Both the position numbers and the translations under genes were made by a program. This document shows positions 1 through 6,405 of a stretch of 9,192 nt of DNA, in pieces. The stretch spans positions 1 to 9,192 of the forward strand of contig WREG01000068.1 of the NCBI GenBank assembly GCA_009779455.1. Reading direction: 5' to 3'. The notes under the pieces are model-generated. The model did no database searches and was not told where the DNA came from. It saw nothing but the letters and a program-made list of their open reading frames with translations. The stretch is from Oscillospiraceae bacterium. Lineage in GTDB: Bacteria > Bacillota > Clostridia > Oscillospirales > Acutalibacteraceae. Position 1 is the first letter of the stretch. Each line of letters opens with the position of its first letter.

Positions 1-42
1 GAAAAATTAGCATTTATGGAGGTTAAGCTTGAAAAACTTTAA
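1..42 (+). CDS. possible C-terminal tail of an upstream gene (partial)
   Basis: The first forward frame is open from the window edge to a TAA at 40-42 and would encode 13 residues ending in MEVKLEKL. The other two forward frames stop by positions 9 and 24, so if a gene runs into the window from the left on this strand, this is its frame. The stretch is too short to show codon bias or homology. It also contains a GGAGG at 18-22, which could instead serve a TTG start at 29. The call is weak. Confidence 0.2.
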   Translation, partial: EKLAFMEVKLEKL

Positions 43-138
43 ATATATTGTTGTTTTTCAAACCGGAAGTTTTGTCCTTTCATTCTATATGGACAAAACG
101 TTCCGCCTCGCAAACGTCTCGCTTGCGAGACGACGGAA
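29..138 (+). other. three consecutive hairpins forming a structured leader
   Basis: Three inverted repeats follow each other with almost no gap. The first is TTGAAAAAC (29-37) with GTTTTTCAA (53-61). The second is CGGAAGTTTTGTCC (64-77) with 91-105, 14 pairs with one bulged G at 100. The third is CGTCTCGC (115-122) with GCGAGACG (125-132). TTCCG at 101-105 belongs to the second stem but can also pair with CGGAA at 134-138 around the third, so two alternative folds are possible. No T-run follows, so these are not ordinary terminators. They sit directly before the lipoprotein gene and could be its RNA leader or the remnant of a small mobile element. Confidence 0.5.
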
Positions 139-153
139 AGGATGGTCATAGCT

Positions 154-564
154 ATGAAAAAGACAAAAATTATCCGCATATTGATATGCGTACTGCTTAT
201 TCTTGCCGCGATTTTTTTATTCAGCGCGTGCGGAAACAAGCAATCCGATGAGCAGGTTTCGCAAAGCGAAAATAACAACAGCGGTGAAAATCAATCTGCC
301 GGGCAGCCCGCACAAGACCGTTTTTACGGAAGCGGCGACACCGGCGTCGCCTTAAACGCCGACATGACATTTACAGCCAACCTTTATCACGGCATCGTTA
401 AGACCGGCACATATACGGAAAGCACGGGCGCGAACGGCTTTACAACCGTGACGTACACCGTCGATGGCGTTAAATATGTAGGGTCTATAAAAGACAATAT
501 TCTTACTTTGCCCGCAAAATGGGCCGACAGTCACGGACACGGCAATACATTCCCTCTGCAATGA
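154..564 (+). CDS. small predicted lipoprotein of unknown function
   Basis: The 136-residue product begins MKKTKIIRI, followed by a hydrophobic stretch and FSAC, a type II signal peptide with a lipobox. The cysteine would be lipidated and the protein anchored on the outer face of the cytoplasmic membrane. A low-complexity Ser/Asn/Gln/Glu spacer follows, then roughly 80 residues rich in Thr, Gly, Val and Tyr that probably form a small beta domain. I do not recognise this domain. The start at 154 is chosen over the in-frame ATG at 142 because GGAAAGGA (135-142) lies 11 bases upstream of it and because MKK opens a normal signal peptide; from 142 that purine run would overlap the start codon. The gene appears monocistronic and may end at the hairpin at 712-732. 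Confidence 0.8.
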   Translation: MKKTKIIRILICVLLILAAIFLFSACGNKQSDEQVSQSENNNSGENQSAGQPAQDRFYGSGDTGVALNADMTFTANLYHGIVKTGTYTESTGANGFTTVTYTVDGVKYVGSIKDNILTLPAKWADSHGHGNTFPLQ

Positions 565-569
565 GCCGC

Positions 570-653
570 TCCCCGGAAGGGGAACGCCTAAAGGGCGCGT
601 GGTATTTACCGGGGTTCACAATAAACTTCCCCCGCAGCCGTGTTGCGGGGGAA
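570..653. repeat. small GC-rich palindromes after the lipoprotein gene
   Basis: Just after the lipoprotein stop are TCCCC-GGAA-GGGGA (570-583) and CGCC/GGCG (585-588 with 594-597), then a strong stem TTCCCCCGCA (627-636) with TGCGGGGGAA (644-653) around a seven-base loop. None is followed by a T-run in either direction. They look like non-coding repeat units rather than terminators. No credible gene lies in the 246 bases between 565 and 810. Confidence 0.5.
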
Positions 654-662
654 AGCTCAAAA

Positions 663-686
663 CACACAGGGACGGTTCTCTTGTGC
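663..686. repeat. REP-like imperfect palindrome (ACAGGGACGGTTCT type)
   Basis: CACAGGG (665-671) pairs with TCTTGTG (679-685), counting two G-T pairs, around the core ACGGTTC. From memory, this wording resembles a dispersed intergenic repeat common in Clostridia genomes, where similar palindromes are linked to REP-associated tyrosine transposases. No transposase is present in this window, so only the palindrome is observed and the family is inferred. Confidence 0.4.
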
Positions 687-700
687 ATCATTTTTGTTTT

Positions 701-791
701 CCCGACCATAGGGGATGCCGTTGCGGCATCCCGTTTTATATAAAGAACCTTGCGGCCGGCGATGGTACGCCGCAACGGCGTCCCCTACGGG
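701..791. repeat. head-to-head pair of REP-like units
   Basis: One unit reads forward from 701 as CCCG, a short variable part, then GGGGATGCCGTTGCGGCAT. The same unit occurs on the minus strand from 791 to 766 as CCCGTA, then GGGGACGCCGTTGCGGCGT. Each carries its own hairpin (712-720 with 724-732, and 767-772 with 776-781), both with a three-base loop. The substitutions ATGCC to ACGCC and GGCAT to GGCGT are compensatory, keeping the stem paired, which suggests the structure is under selection. The layout resembles the paired REPs of other bacteria. Confidence 0.6.
712..737 (+). terminator. Rho-independent terminator of the lipoprotein gene (probable)
   Basis: GGGATGCCG (712-720) and CGGCATCCC (724-732) form a perfect nine-pair stem with loop TTG, followed at once by GTTTTATAT. 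It lies about 150 bases after the lipoprotein stop and points the right way. On the minus strand the stem is not followed by T residues, so it would not end the converging lyase transcript in the same manner. The hairpin is also one half of the REP-like pair. Confidence 0.5.
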
Positions 792-810
792 AATTCTTCT
801 ATTTTTATGT

Positions 811-2313
811 TTATTCAAACAAACCCGTAATATATCCCGGAATGCTCAGGAAAAAGTTCCGAATGTCAACAAACACGCGGTACAGGCGGTACATAATATT
901 TTTGAACCACTGGAAGCTGTTGCTGAACTGCGGGAAGGTTACGTCCTCGTCATAAAGCCCGTCCATCAGGCCGTTGCAGAACAGTTCGAGGTATGTATAG
1001 CCGCTTTCCGGGTCGATTTCGTTGCAATACGCGGGGTCATACGGCTCAAAGCCGTATTCATCAAACCACGCGGCTTTTGCGGCGTTGATTACCGTGGGAT
1101 TCGTGTCTAGCACCGGCCAGCCGCCGACCTCGTCCTGGCTGTCGATGACGCGGCCGCACCCGGTCAGAACGTCGTTGATTATGCGTATATCCACTGCGTC
1201 CCTGCTGACCGACGCGCCGCCGTTCGCCATTACCATTGAATAGGCTTTTTCGGCGTCGTGTATGGTGTCCATCTTCGCGTCGAAAGGCTCGTCAAGCTTC
1301 CACGGCAGGCCGTTATAATCGGTGACGGCCGGCTTTTTGAATTCCTCATGGGTTATGAGCTTGTACTCGTCGGCGGGCTTCTTGCCGTTCATGAAGTTGC
1401 CGTCTATGATATAGCGCGTGTTGACGTTCCTGTCTATAAGGATATTGGAGGCGTTGGAGCTGGGTCCCGCTATCATATAATTGTTTAAAATATTCATCGT
1501 GCAGACGAAATCGTCGTCAAGGTTCTTCACGACGTATTCGCGGCCCCAGTCATACATGACGTTGTTGGTGATGTCGCAGAAGAAGCCGACGGGATCCTCG
1601 TCCGGGGGCACGGTGCCGCCCGCGCGGGGGTTCCTCGCGTCGTTGTGGGCGAAAAGGTTGTGGTGGCAGCTGAGCATCTGCCCGTCGTGGCCGTAGAGCA
1701 GTGCGCCGCGGCTGTGCCTGCCGCCCCACCAGATGGAGTCGAACAGGCCTTCCGTGATGTAGCACCACTGAATTGTCACGTTGTCAGAATCGGATGTGAC
1801 TACGCCCTTATTGATCGACCAGGCGAAGGAACAGTGGTCAATGATGACATTGTTGCAGTGTGTTATCCATATGCAGTTTTCCTGTTCGGAATCGCCCAGC
1901 CGCACGCGGATATTGCGGACGATTACATTATTAACACCGTCGAATACAAAGCCCCAGCCTTTAAGGGAAATCCCGTCGCCCGGAGCCGTCTGCCCGGCGA
2001 TTGTTATATCGCCGTTGTTGATCCAAAGCCGGCTTTTCATCTCGATGGTCCCGGCTACGTCGAATACGACCGTGCGCGGCCCCGAAGCCTCGCAGGCCCA
2101 GCGCAGGGTGCCGGGTTCCCGGGTGTCCTCAAGCGAGGTGACGACATAGACGTCGCCGCCGCGCCCGCCGGCGGTGTATTTCCCGACCCCGTCCGCGCCG
2201 GGGAAGGCCAGAAGCGGCTCGTCCTCAACCGCTGACGCAGGAAATGCGAACAATGCGGTAAACGCGATGAAAATAGCGCAGATAATCGCGGATAATTTTT
2301 TGAATCTGTTCAT
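811..2313 (-). CDS. secreted pectate lyase, PL1-like beta-helix (second gene of pair)
   Basis: A 500-residue protein with a Sec signal peptide (cleavage probably after ASA, residue 28) and a right-handed beta-helix of polysaccharide lyase family 1 type. Family features visible are FPGADGVGKY (37-46) with a GGRGGD turn, IAGQTAP (105-111), IIDHC (157-161), and HHNLFAHNDARNPR (217-230), the region expected to hold the catalytic arginine; Asp159 lies where calcium is bound in the family. Such enzymes cleave polygalacturonate by beta-elimination outside the cell. The start is supported by GGAGG (2320-2324) seven bases upstream. It lies 22 bases after its paralogue and is probably co-transcribed. 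The last 38 residues form an aromatic and basic tail outside the catalytic fold. Exact substrate (pectate or another uronate) is not certain. Confidence 0.88.
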   Translation of the reverse strand: MNRFKKLSAIICAIFIAFTALFAFPASAVEDEPLLAFPGADGVGKYTAGGRGGDVYVVTSLEDTREPGTLRWACEASGPRTVVFDVAGTIEMKSRLWINNGDITIAGQTAPGDGISLKGWGFVFDGVNNVIVRNIRVRLGDSEQENCIWITHCNNVIIDHCSFAWSINKGVVTSDSDNVTIQWCYITEGLFDSIWWGGRHSRGALLYGHDGQMLSCHHNLFAHNDARNPRAGGTVPPDEDPVGFFCDITNNVMYDWGREYVVKNLDDDFVCTMNILNNYMIAGPSSNASNILIDRNVNTRYIIDGNFMNGKKPADEYKLITHEEFKKPAVTDYNGLPWKLDEPFDAKMDTIHDAEKAYSMVMANGGASVSRDAVDIRIINDVLTGCGRVIDSQDEVGGWPVLDTNPTVINAAKAAWFDEYGFEPYDPAYCNEIDPESGYTYLELFCNGLMDGLYDEDVTFPQFSNSFQWFKNIMYRLYRVFVDIRNFFLSIPGYITGLFE

Positions 2314-2335
2314 GATTAACCTCCGTTTTTAATAT

Positions 2336-3844
2336 TTAATTCCCAAGCCCCTGAAAAAATTCCGGGATACTCCTGAAAAACATTAATATTTCCCTATAAA
2401 CGCGGAAAAGGCGGTAACAGATATTTTTGAACCATTGCAGGCTGTTGTTGAACCCGGGGATTTCCAAATCGCCCTCATAAAGGTCTTCCATAAGGCCGTT
2501 TAAGAACAATTCCAAATAGGTGTAGCCGCTTTCCGGGTCGATTTCGTTGCAAAATTCCTCGTCATAAGGCTCAAAGCCGTATAATTCTTCAAAATCGGCT
2601 TTTGCCGCATTTATAAACACCGGGTCGTCGCTTAAAACAGGGTATCCGCCGCCGTCGGAGGGTTTGTCTATGACCCGACCGCAGCCGCTCAGCACCTCGC
2701 CGACGATGCGCTCGTCCACGGCGTCCCTGTTTAAGGACGCGCCGCCGTTTTTCAGCACCCTCGCGAAGGCCTGTTCCGCGCTGTCGATATTGCCCATGCC
2801 GTTGTCAAAAGGCTCTGTGAGTTTCCAGGGTATATCGCCGAAGGTAAGGGCGGGCTTTTTGAAATCCTCGTATGTGATAAGCTTATACTGGTCGGCGGGC
2901 AGTTTGCCGTTCATATAGTTGCCCTCGAAATACAGGCGCGTGTTTATATTCTTGTCAACCATGAAATTGGAAGCGTTGGAGCTTGGCCCGGCGATAAAGT
3001 AGTTGTTGATTGCGTTTACCGTGCAAATCTCGTCCTGGTCAAGGTTCTTCATGGCGTAGGCGCGGCCCCAGTCGTACATAACGTTATTTGTGATGTCGCA
3101 GAAGAACCCTATGGGATCCTCGTCGGGCTTCAGCAGGCCCTGAGGGCGCGGGCTTCTTGCGTCGTGGTGGGCGTAAAGGTTGTGGTGTACGCTTATTTTC
3201 TGCCCGTCGTTCCCGCTGAGAAGGGAGCCTTTGCTGTGCAGCCAGCCGCTGTCATGGACGGACTCGTGGAGGCCTTCCGTAACAAAGCACCACTGCATTG
3301 TCACGTTTGTTGACCTTTTTATGGAAAACGTCTCGTCAACGCCCCAGCTTACGGAGCAATGGTCGATGATGACGTTGTTGGCGTTCCCTATATACATCCC
3401 GTCGTCGTCGTTCATATCGCCGTACCGCACGCGGATATTGCGGACGACAACCTCATCGGCCGTTATGGAAAAAGTGAAATTTTTAAGGGTGATCCCCTGC
3501 CCCGGCGCGGTCTGCCCGGCTATGGTTATGTAGGGGTCCCTTATCCTCAGGTTGGATGTAAGCTCGATAGTCCCCGCCACGTCGAACACGACGGTGCGCG
3601 GCCCTTTGGCTTCACAGGCTTCGCGGAGCGAGCCGGGTATGCCGGGGCCGTCCTCCAGAGTCGTGACGACATAAATGTCGCCGCCCCGCCCGCCGACGGT
3701 GTATTTCCCCACCCCGTCAGCCCCGGGGAAAGCCAAAAGCGGCCCCGTGTCCCCCGCAAAAGAGGTCGCCGGGAAGATGGACAGGGAAGCAAGCAGGATA
3801 ACCGAAGCGCAAATGCAGGAAAACAGTTTTTTGTTCCGGATCAT
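2336..3844 (-). CDS. secreted pectate lyase, PL1-like beta-helix (first gene of pair)
   Basis: A 502-residue paralogue of the adjacent downstream lyase, well over half identical by eye along its whole length, so the two arose by tandem duplication. The signal peptide probably ends after residue 30 (SFA). The core repeats the family features: FPGADGVGKY, IAGQTAP, IIDHC (159-163) and HHNLYAHHDARSPR (220-233) with the presumed catalytic arginines. Between IIDHC and HHN it differs most from its sibling (GLHESVHDSGWLHSKGS against GLFDSIWWGGRHSRGA), the likely substrate-binding face, so the pair may differ in preference. AGGAGA (3852-3857) precedes the ATG. A sigma-A-like promoter is seen upstream. 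It shares the conserved C-terminal tail and has no dockerin, LPXTG motif or carbohydrate-binding module. Confidence 0.88.
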   Translation of the reverse strand: MIRNKKLFSCICASVILLASLSIFPATSFAGDTGPLLAFPGADGVGKYTVGGRGGDIYVVTTLEDGPGIPGSLREACEAKGPRTVVFDVAGTIELTSNLRIRDPYITIAGQTAPGQGITLKNFTFSITADEVVVRNIRVRYGDMNDDDGMYIGNANNVIIDHCSVSWGVDETFSIKRSTNVTMQWCFVTEGLHESVHDSGWLHSKGSLLSGNDGQKISVHHNLYAHHDARSPRPQGLLKPDEDPIGFFCDITNNVMYDWGRAYAMKNLDQDEICTVNAINNYFIAGPSSNASNFMVDKNINTRLYFEGNYMNGKLPADQYKLITYEDFKKPALTFGDIPWKLTEPFDNGMGNIDSAEQAFARVLKNGGASLNRDAVDERIVGEVLSGCGRVIDKPSDGGGYPVLSDDPVFINAAKADFEELYGFEPYDEEFCNEIDPESGYTYLELFLNGLMEDLYEGDLEIPGFNNSLQWFKNICYRLFRVYREILMFFRSIPEFFQGLGN

Positions 3845-3896
3845 AATAAAATCTCCTTTTTCATTATTTTAAAAGTTTGCCTTTTTTTACATATTA

Positions 3897-3925
3897 ATGA
3901 TATACTCAAATTAAAGAAAAGTCAA
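3897..3925 (-). promoter_or_regulatory. sigma-A-like promoter of the pectate lyase pair
   Basis: Reading the minus strand, TTGACT (3925-3920) is a 5/6 match to the -35 consensus and TATCAT (3902-3897) a 5/6 match to the -10, with exactly 17 bases between. The transcript would start near 3890, leaving a leader of about 45 bases. This is the only good match in the gap on this strand. Confidence 0.65.
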
Positions 3926-3946
3926 GAAAAAAAATCTTTTTTAATG

Positions 3947-3974
3947 TTGACAAATTAAATTTTTATGTTAGTAT
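3947..3974 (+). promoter_or_regulatory. extended -10 promoter of the dockerin-type gene
   Basis: TTGACA (3947-3952) is a perfect -35. Sixteen bases later is TAGTAT (3969-3974), preceded by TG plus one base, an extended -10. The transcript would start near 3981, about 37 bases before the ATG. It is divergent from the lyase promoter. The two -35 boxes form a mirrored GTCAA/TTGAC pair separated by an A/T tract (3927-3943) that may be intrinsically curved, so both directions could be affected by one bound protein. Confidence 0.6.
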
Positions 3975-4017
3975 TTGATTATGCGGTTATTAAAAATTAT
4001 AAACGGAGGATTTTAAA

Positions 4018-5514
4018 ATGGCAAAAAAAGCAAAACAAATCACCGCGGTTTTATTTGCGGCATTGATGGTTTCGGTTGTTGCAGGGGTTCAGGTTTATGC
4101 AGGCGGCGAAGATTTTTATTATTTAAACTTTAATTCACCGCAAGGCATGATTTATCCTGATATCGAGGCATATATAAACAAGCAGATACAAGATTTATAT
4201 GGTCAAAACCCATATGGTTACGGCAAATTTGCAAATTACAGTGTGCTTATAAGTGGCAGAAATTTTTACGAACAAGATTTAAATGGTGATCGTATTTTGA
4301 TCCGGAACTATAAATTTCTTCCGGACAATTTTAAAATTCCCGATTCATGGGATGACAAAATTACAAATGAGCAAATCAAACAAATAAAAGACGCATTTTT
4401 ATCAGGGCTACAAAATCTTAATATGGATAAAGATGAAGTTGGTCATTATGTCGATTATTATGACGGTAATGTTGGAGAGGATTATACGAGAGGGCTTGCC
4501 GTAATTAATAAGCTGCAGGCAGGTGAAAGATGGATTGACGCATTTTATAAAATTGAGAAAGGATTACGCCATCAAGAGTTTAAATTCGAAAACTTAGATA
4601 CATTTGATGAATATTTTTTAAGCAATTTAAATTACAGTTTTTCTGAAATAGGCAAAAAAGACGAAAATATTGAATATTCCGCATCCGACAGCTATGAATA
4701 TATCGGCAAATCGCTTGTTGAAAATGCCAAATCTACGGAGTTTTTATTTCACCTTTTGCGAGTACAGGATTACATATTAGATGTTGATGATAGAGATGAA
4801 AAACATATCAATATCATTGGGAAATCTATAACCGAGGACCCGAATAATCCTCCCGTAGCAATCGAGGCATATAATGAATCGGGAAAGAAAATAACGCCTA
4901 TTGACGTTAAAGAATATAAAGATAAAGGGGAAAGCACGCGGGAATATACGTTTAAAATACCTGTTAAAGCCGGAAAAAATGAAGTGCGCTTTGTAAGCGA
5001 TATAAAAGAAATCAATCTTACCGTTAATGTTGGTTCGATATCAGAACCGGCAAAAGAACCGGATGGCAAAAAAACAAACCCGAAGCAGCCCGCGCCCGGC
5101 GAAACAACAATCTCCGGCTACACAATAAAGGGCGGCATCTTAACCGGCATCGCGCCCTTCACCCCGTCCACTGCGTTTATAGAGGGCTTTGATGGGAAAT
5201 ACGATGTCACGGTTATCAACCAAAGCAACAAAGAAGTGGCGAGCAAATATATATACATGGGGACCGGGATGACTGTAAAGCTGACGGACGGCAAAACCGA
5301 ATATGAATTAAAGGTTGCAATTAAAGGGGACGTAACGGGTACGGGCGGAATTGACGCAGGGGACGCGAGGGGCATTTTGCGCCACGTTGCAAAGCTTGAC
5401 GAGCTTGAAGGCGCATATTTGGCCGCCGCCGATTTGAAAAACGACGGCAATGTGGACGCATCCAACGCCCGCATGGTTCTGCGCTATGCCGCGGGGCTGG
5501 AAAAAACTTTATAA
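4018..5514 (+). CDS. secreted modular protein with C-terminal dockerin-like repeats
   Basis: A 498-residue exported protein with a signal peptide ending near VYA (residue 28). Residues 30-340 are mostly polar and unrecognised, AT-rich in codon use, and end in a short beta-type segment. A Pro/Lys/Glu linker (about 341-364) leads to a small module (GYTIKGG to VAIKG, about 366-436) of the kind that commonly precedes dockerins in Clostridia surface proteins. The end is a dockerin-like pair: GDVTGTGGIDAGDARGIL (437-454) and ADLKNDGNVDASNARMVL (471-488). In a canonical repeat the calcium ligands fall at positions 1, 3, 5, 9 and 12; repeat one has Thr at 3 and 5, repeat two Lys at 3, so binding may be weakened. 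The start is fixed by GGAGG (4005-4009). No catalytic motif is visible; a binding or structural surface role is inferred. Confidence 0.8.
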   Translation: MAKKAKQITAVLFAALMVSVVAGVQVYAGGEDFYYLNFNSPQGMIYPDIEAYINKQIQDLYGQNPYGYGKFANYSVLISGRNFYEQDLNGDRILIRNYKFLPDNFKIPDSWDDKITNEQIKQIKDAFLSGLQNLNMDKDEVGHYVDYYDGNVGEDYTRGLAVINKLQAGERWIDAFYKIEKGLRHQEFKFENLDTFDEYFLSNLNYSFSEIGKKDENIEYSASDSYEYIGKSLVENAKSTEFLFHLLRVQDYILDVDDRDEKHINIIGKSITEDPNNPPVAIEAYNESGKKITPIDVKEYKDKGESTREYTFKIPVKAGKNEVRFVSDIKEINLTVNVGSISEPAKEPDGKKTNPKQPAPGETTISGYTIKGGILTGIAPFTPSTAFIEGFDGKYDVTVINQSNKEVASKYIYMGTGMTVKLTDGKTEYELKVAIKGDVTGTGGIDAGDARGILRHVAKLDELEGAYLAAADLKNDGNVDASNARMVLRYAAGLEKTL

Positions 5515-5539
5515 TAGACATCCCCGCCAATCCACTCAC

Positions 5540-5575
5540 GCTTAATTTCCGAGGAGGTCTAATAAGAGATTAAGC
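5540..5575 (+). other. hairpin enclosing an orphan Shine-Dalgarno-like sequence
   Basis: GCTTAAT (5540-5546) pairs with ATTAAGC (5569-5575). The loop holds GAGGAGGT (5551-5558), a near-perfect ribosome binding site, yet no ATG, GTG or TTG follows within a usable distance. There is no T-run after the stem, so it is a poor terminator for the dockerin-type gene ending 26 bases before. It may be the remnant of a lost gene start. A second AT-only palindrome, TTTAAAATA-A-TATTTTAAA (5584-5602), follows. Confidence 0.35.
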
Positions 5576-5595
5576 ATAACAGCTTTAAAATAATA

Positions 5596-5643
5596 TTTTA
5601 AATTACTGTCGACAGAACGGTATTTTTATAGTATAATAAACGC
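5596..5643 (+). repeat. direct repeat copy 1 (promoter block before the toxin-antitoxin pair)
   Basis: This 48-base block recurs 810 bases downstream at 6406-6453. The first 35 bases are identical and the whole matches at 45 of 48 positions; similarity ends sharply on both sides. It contains the palindrome CTGTCGACAG (5606-5615) and a full promoter. The two copies flank the MntA-HepT genes. Confidence 0.9.
5609..5637 (+). promoter_or_regulatory. promoter of the mntA-hepT pair with overlapping palindrome
   Basis: TCGACA (5609-5614) as -35 (5/6) and a perfect TATAAT (5632-5637) as -10, with 17 bases between. The palindrome CTGTCGACAG (5606-5615) overlies the -35 box, where a bound dimeric repressor would block polymerase. 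Start of transcription is expected near 5644. Operator function is inferred from position and symmetry only. Confidence 0.7.
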
Positions 5644-5744
5644 TGATTCATTATTATGCGTTAAATGGAAGTGAAGAAAGGTGGTAACAAGATCACGCGC
5701 GTTTTTATATGGGTTTTATGCGCGGTTGGTGCGTGGTCATCCAT

Positions 5745-6059
5745 ATGCCGAAAAAAATTTATTCTATTGATGAAATAAAATACATTGTAACCCCGATCGC
5801 GAAAAAATATGACGTTGACCGTGTTTTATTGTTCGGCTCATATGCAAGAGGGGAAGCAAAAGATACAAGCGACCTTGATTTTATCATTGACAAGGGTCGG
5901 CTTCGCGGCTTAAAATTTGCCGGTATGCTCGGTGATTTGCAGGATAATTTTAATAAAAACGTTGATTTGCTGACTTTGTCAAGTTTATCGGTAGATGACG
6001 GGTATACAAACTTTCGAAACAGGGTAGAAAAGGATATGGTGGTTATATATGAACAATGA
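5745..6059 (+). CDS. mntA: MNT-type minimal nucleotidyltransferase antitoxin
   Basis: A 104-residue nucleotidyltransferase-fold protein. The signature GS-x10-DxD is complete: Gly31-Ser32 in GSYARGEA and Asp43/Asp45 in SDLDF; a third acidic residue is probably Asp in KNVDLL. In characterised MntA-HepT systems such a protein neutralises the toxin by transferring AMP to a tyrosine of HepT. The start is uncertain: the frame is open to an ATG at 5709, but neither that ATG nor the one at 5718 has a ribosome binding site, and homologues begin close to MPKKIYSI, so 5745 is preferred although its own site is weak. The next gene overlaps its end by 11 bases, typical of coupled toxin-antitoxin genes. 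Base composition is lower in GC than in the lyases. Confidence 0.85.
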   Translation: MPKKIYSIDEIKYIVTPIAKKYDVDRVLLFGSYARGEAKDTSDLDFIIDKGRLRGLKFAGMLGDLQDNFNKNVDLLTLSSLSVDDGYTNFRNRVEKDMVVIYEQ

Positions 6060-6399
6060 ATCCGCTAAAGACTTGGATATTCTCCGGCACATTTTAAATT
6101 ATTGCAGCCAAATAATCGAAACTAAAAAAGAATTTGACAACAGCAAAAAGCGGTTTTCAGAAAATGCGACCTTTCGTAATGCCGTTTGTTTATGTCTTTT
6201 GCAAATTGGCGAACTTGTGACAATTTTAAGCGATAAATTCAAAAAAGACAATCCGGAAATTGAATGGCGCGATATCAAGCTATTAAGAAATATTGTCGCG
6301 CACCGTTACGGCAAAATTGATTATGATATCATTTGGGATATTTGTTTGACCGATGTTCCCGAGATGGCAGATTTTTGCATGGATTTACTTGATAAATAA
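6049..6399 (+). CDS. hepT: HepT-like HEPN-domain toxin
   Basis: A 116-residue, all-helical protein of the HEPN/DUF86 type, the usual size. RNIVAHRY (residues 80-87) is the R-x4-H-x-Y motif: Arg80 and His85 would form the ribonuclease site of a dimer, and Tyr87 is the residue equivalent to the AMP-accepting tyrosine in characterised HepT. All elements are intact, so toxin and antitoxin both look functional. It starts within the antitoxin gene (ATG at 6049, AAAGGATATGG 6028-6038 upstream), indicating translational coupling. The likely role is an RNA-cleaving toxin in stress or phage response, inferred from the family. No gene follows before the second promoter block, so the pair is a two-gene unit. 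Confidence 0.85.
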   Translation: MNNESAKDLDILRHILNYCSQIIETKKEFDNSKKRFSENATFRNAVCLCLLQIGELVTILSDKFKKDNPEIEWRDIKLLRNIVAHRYGKIDYDIIWDICLTDVPEMADFCMDLLDK

Positions 6400-6405
6400 A
6401 ATGAT

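Noticed and set aside
1550..1768. Minus-strand Arg/Pro-rich open frame inside the second lyase
   Set aside because: It is out of frame within a clear lyase gene in GC-rich sequence; the residue mix is typical of a shadow frame.
1645..2235. Plus-strand 196-codon frame opposite the second lyase
   Set aside because: It is antisense to the conserved beta-helix coding region; the openness follows from the codon bias of the lyase gene.
5639..5703. Parallel pairing of the bases just after each -10 box with either a near or a distal arm (AACGC in copy 1, GGCGC in copy 2)
   Set aside because: The expected transcription starts (near 5644 and 6454) fall after these left arms, so they would not be in the RNA. 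Only the 6462-6530 pairing was kept.
5674..5706. T-box-like string (AAAGGTGGTAACA followed by a CG-rich stretch and T-run) before mntA
   Set aside because: It resembles the conserved T-box sequence, but the promoter lies only about 40 bases upstream, leaving no room for the specifier stem, and the downstream gene is not an amino-acid gene. A chance match or a remnant is more likely.
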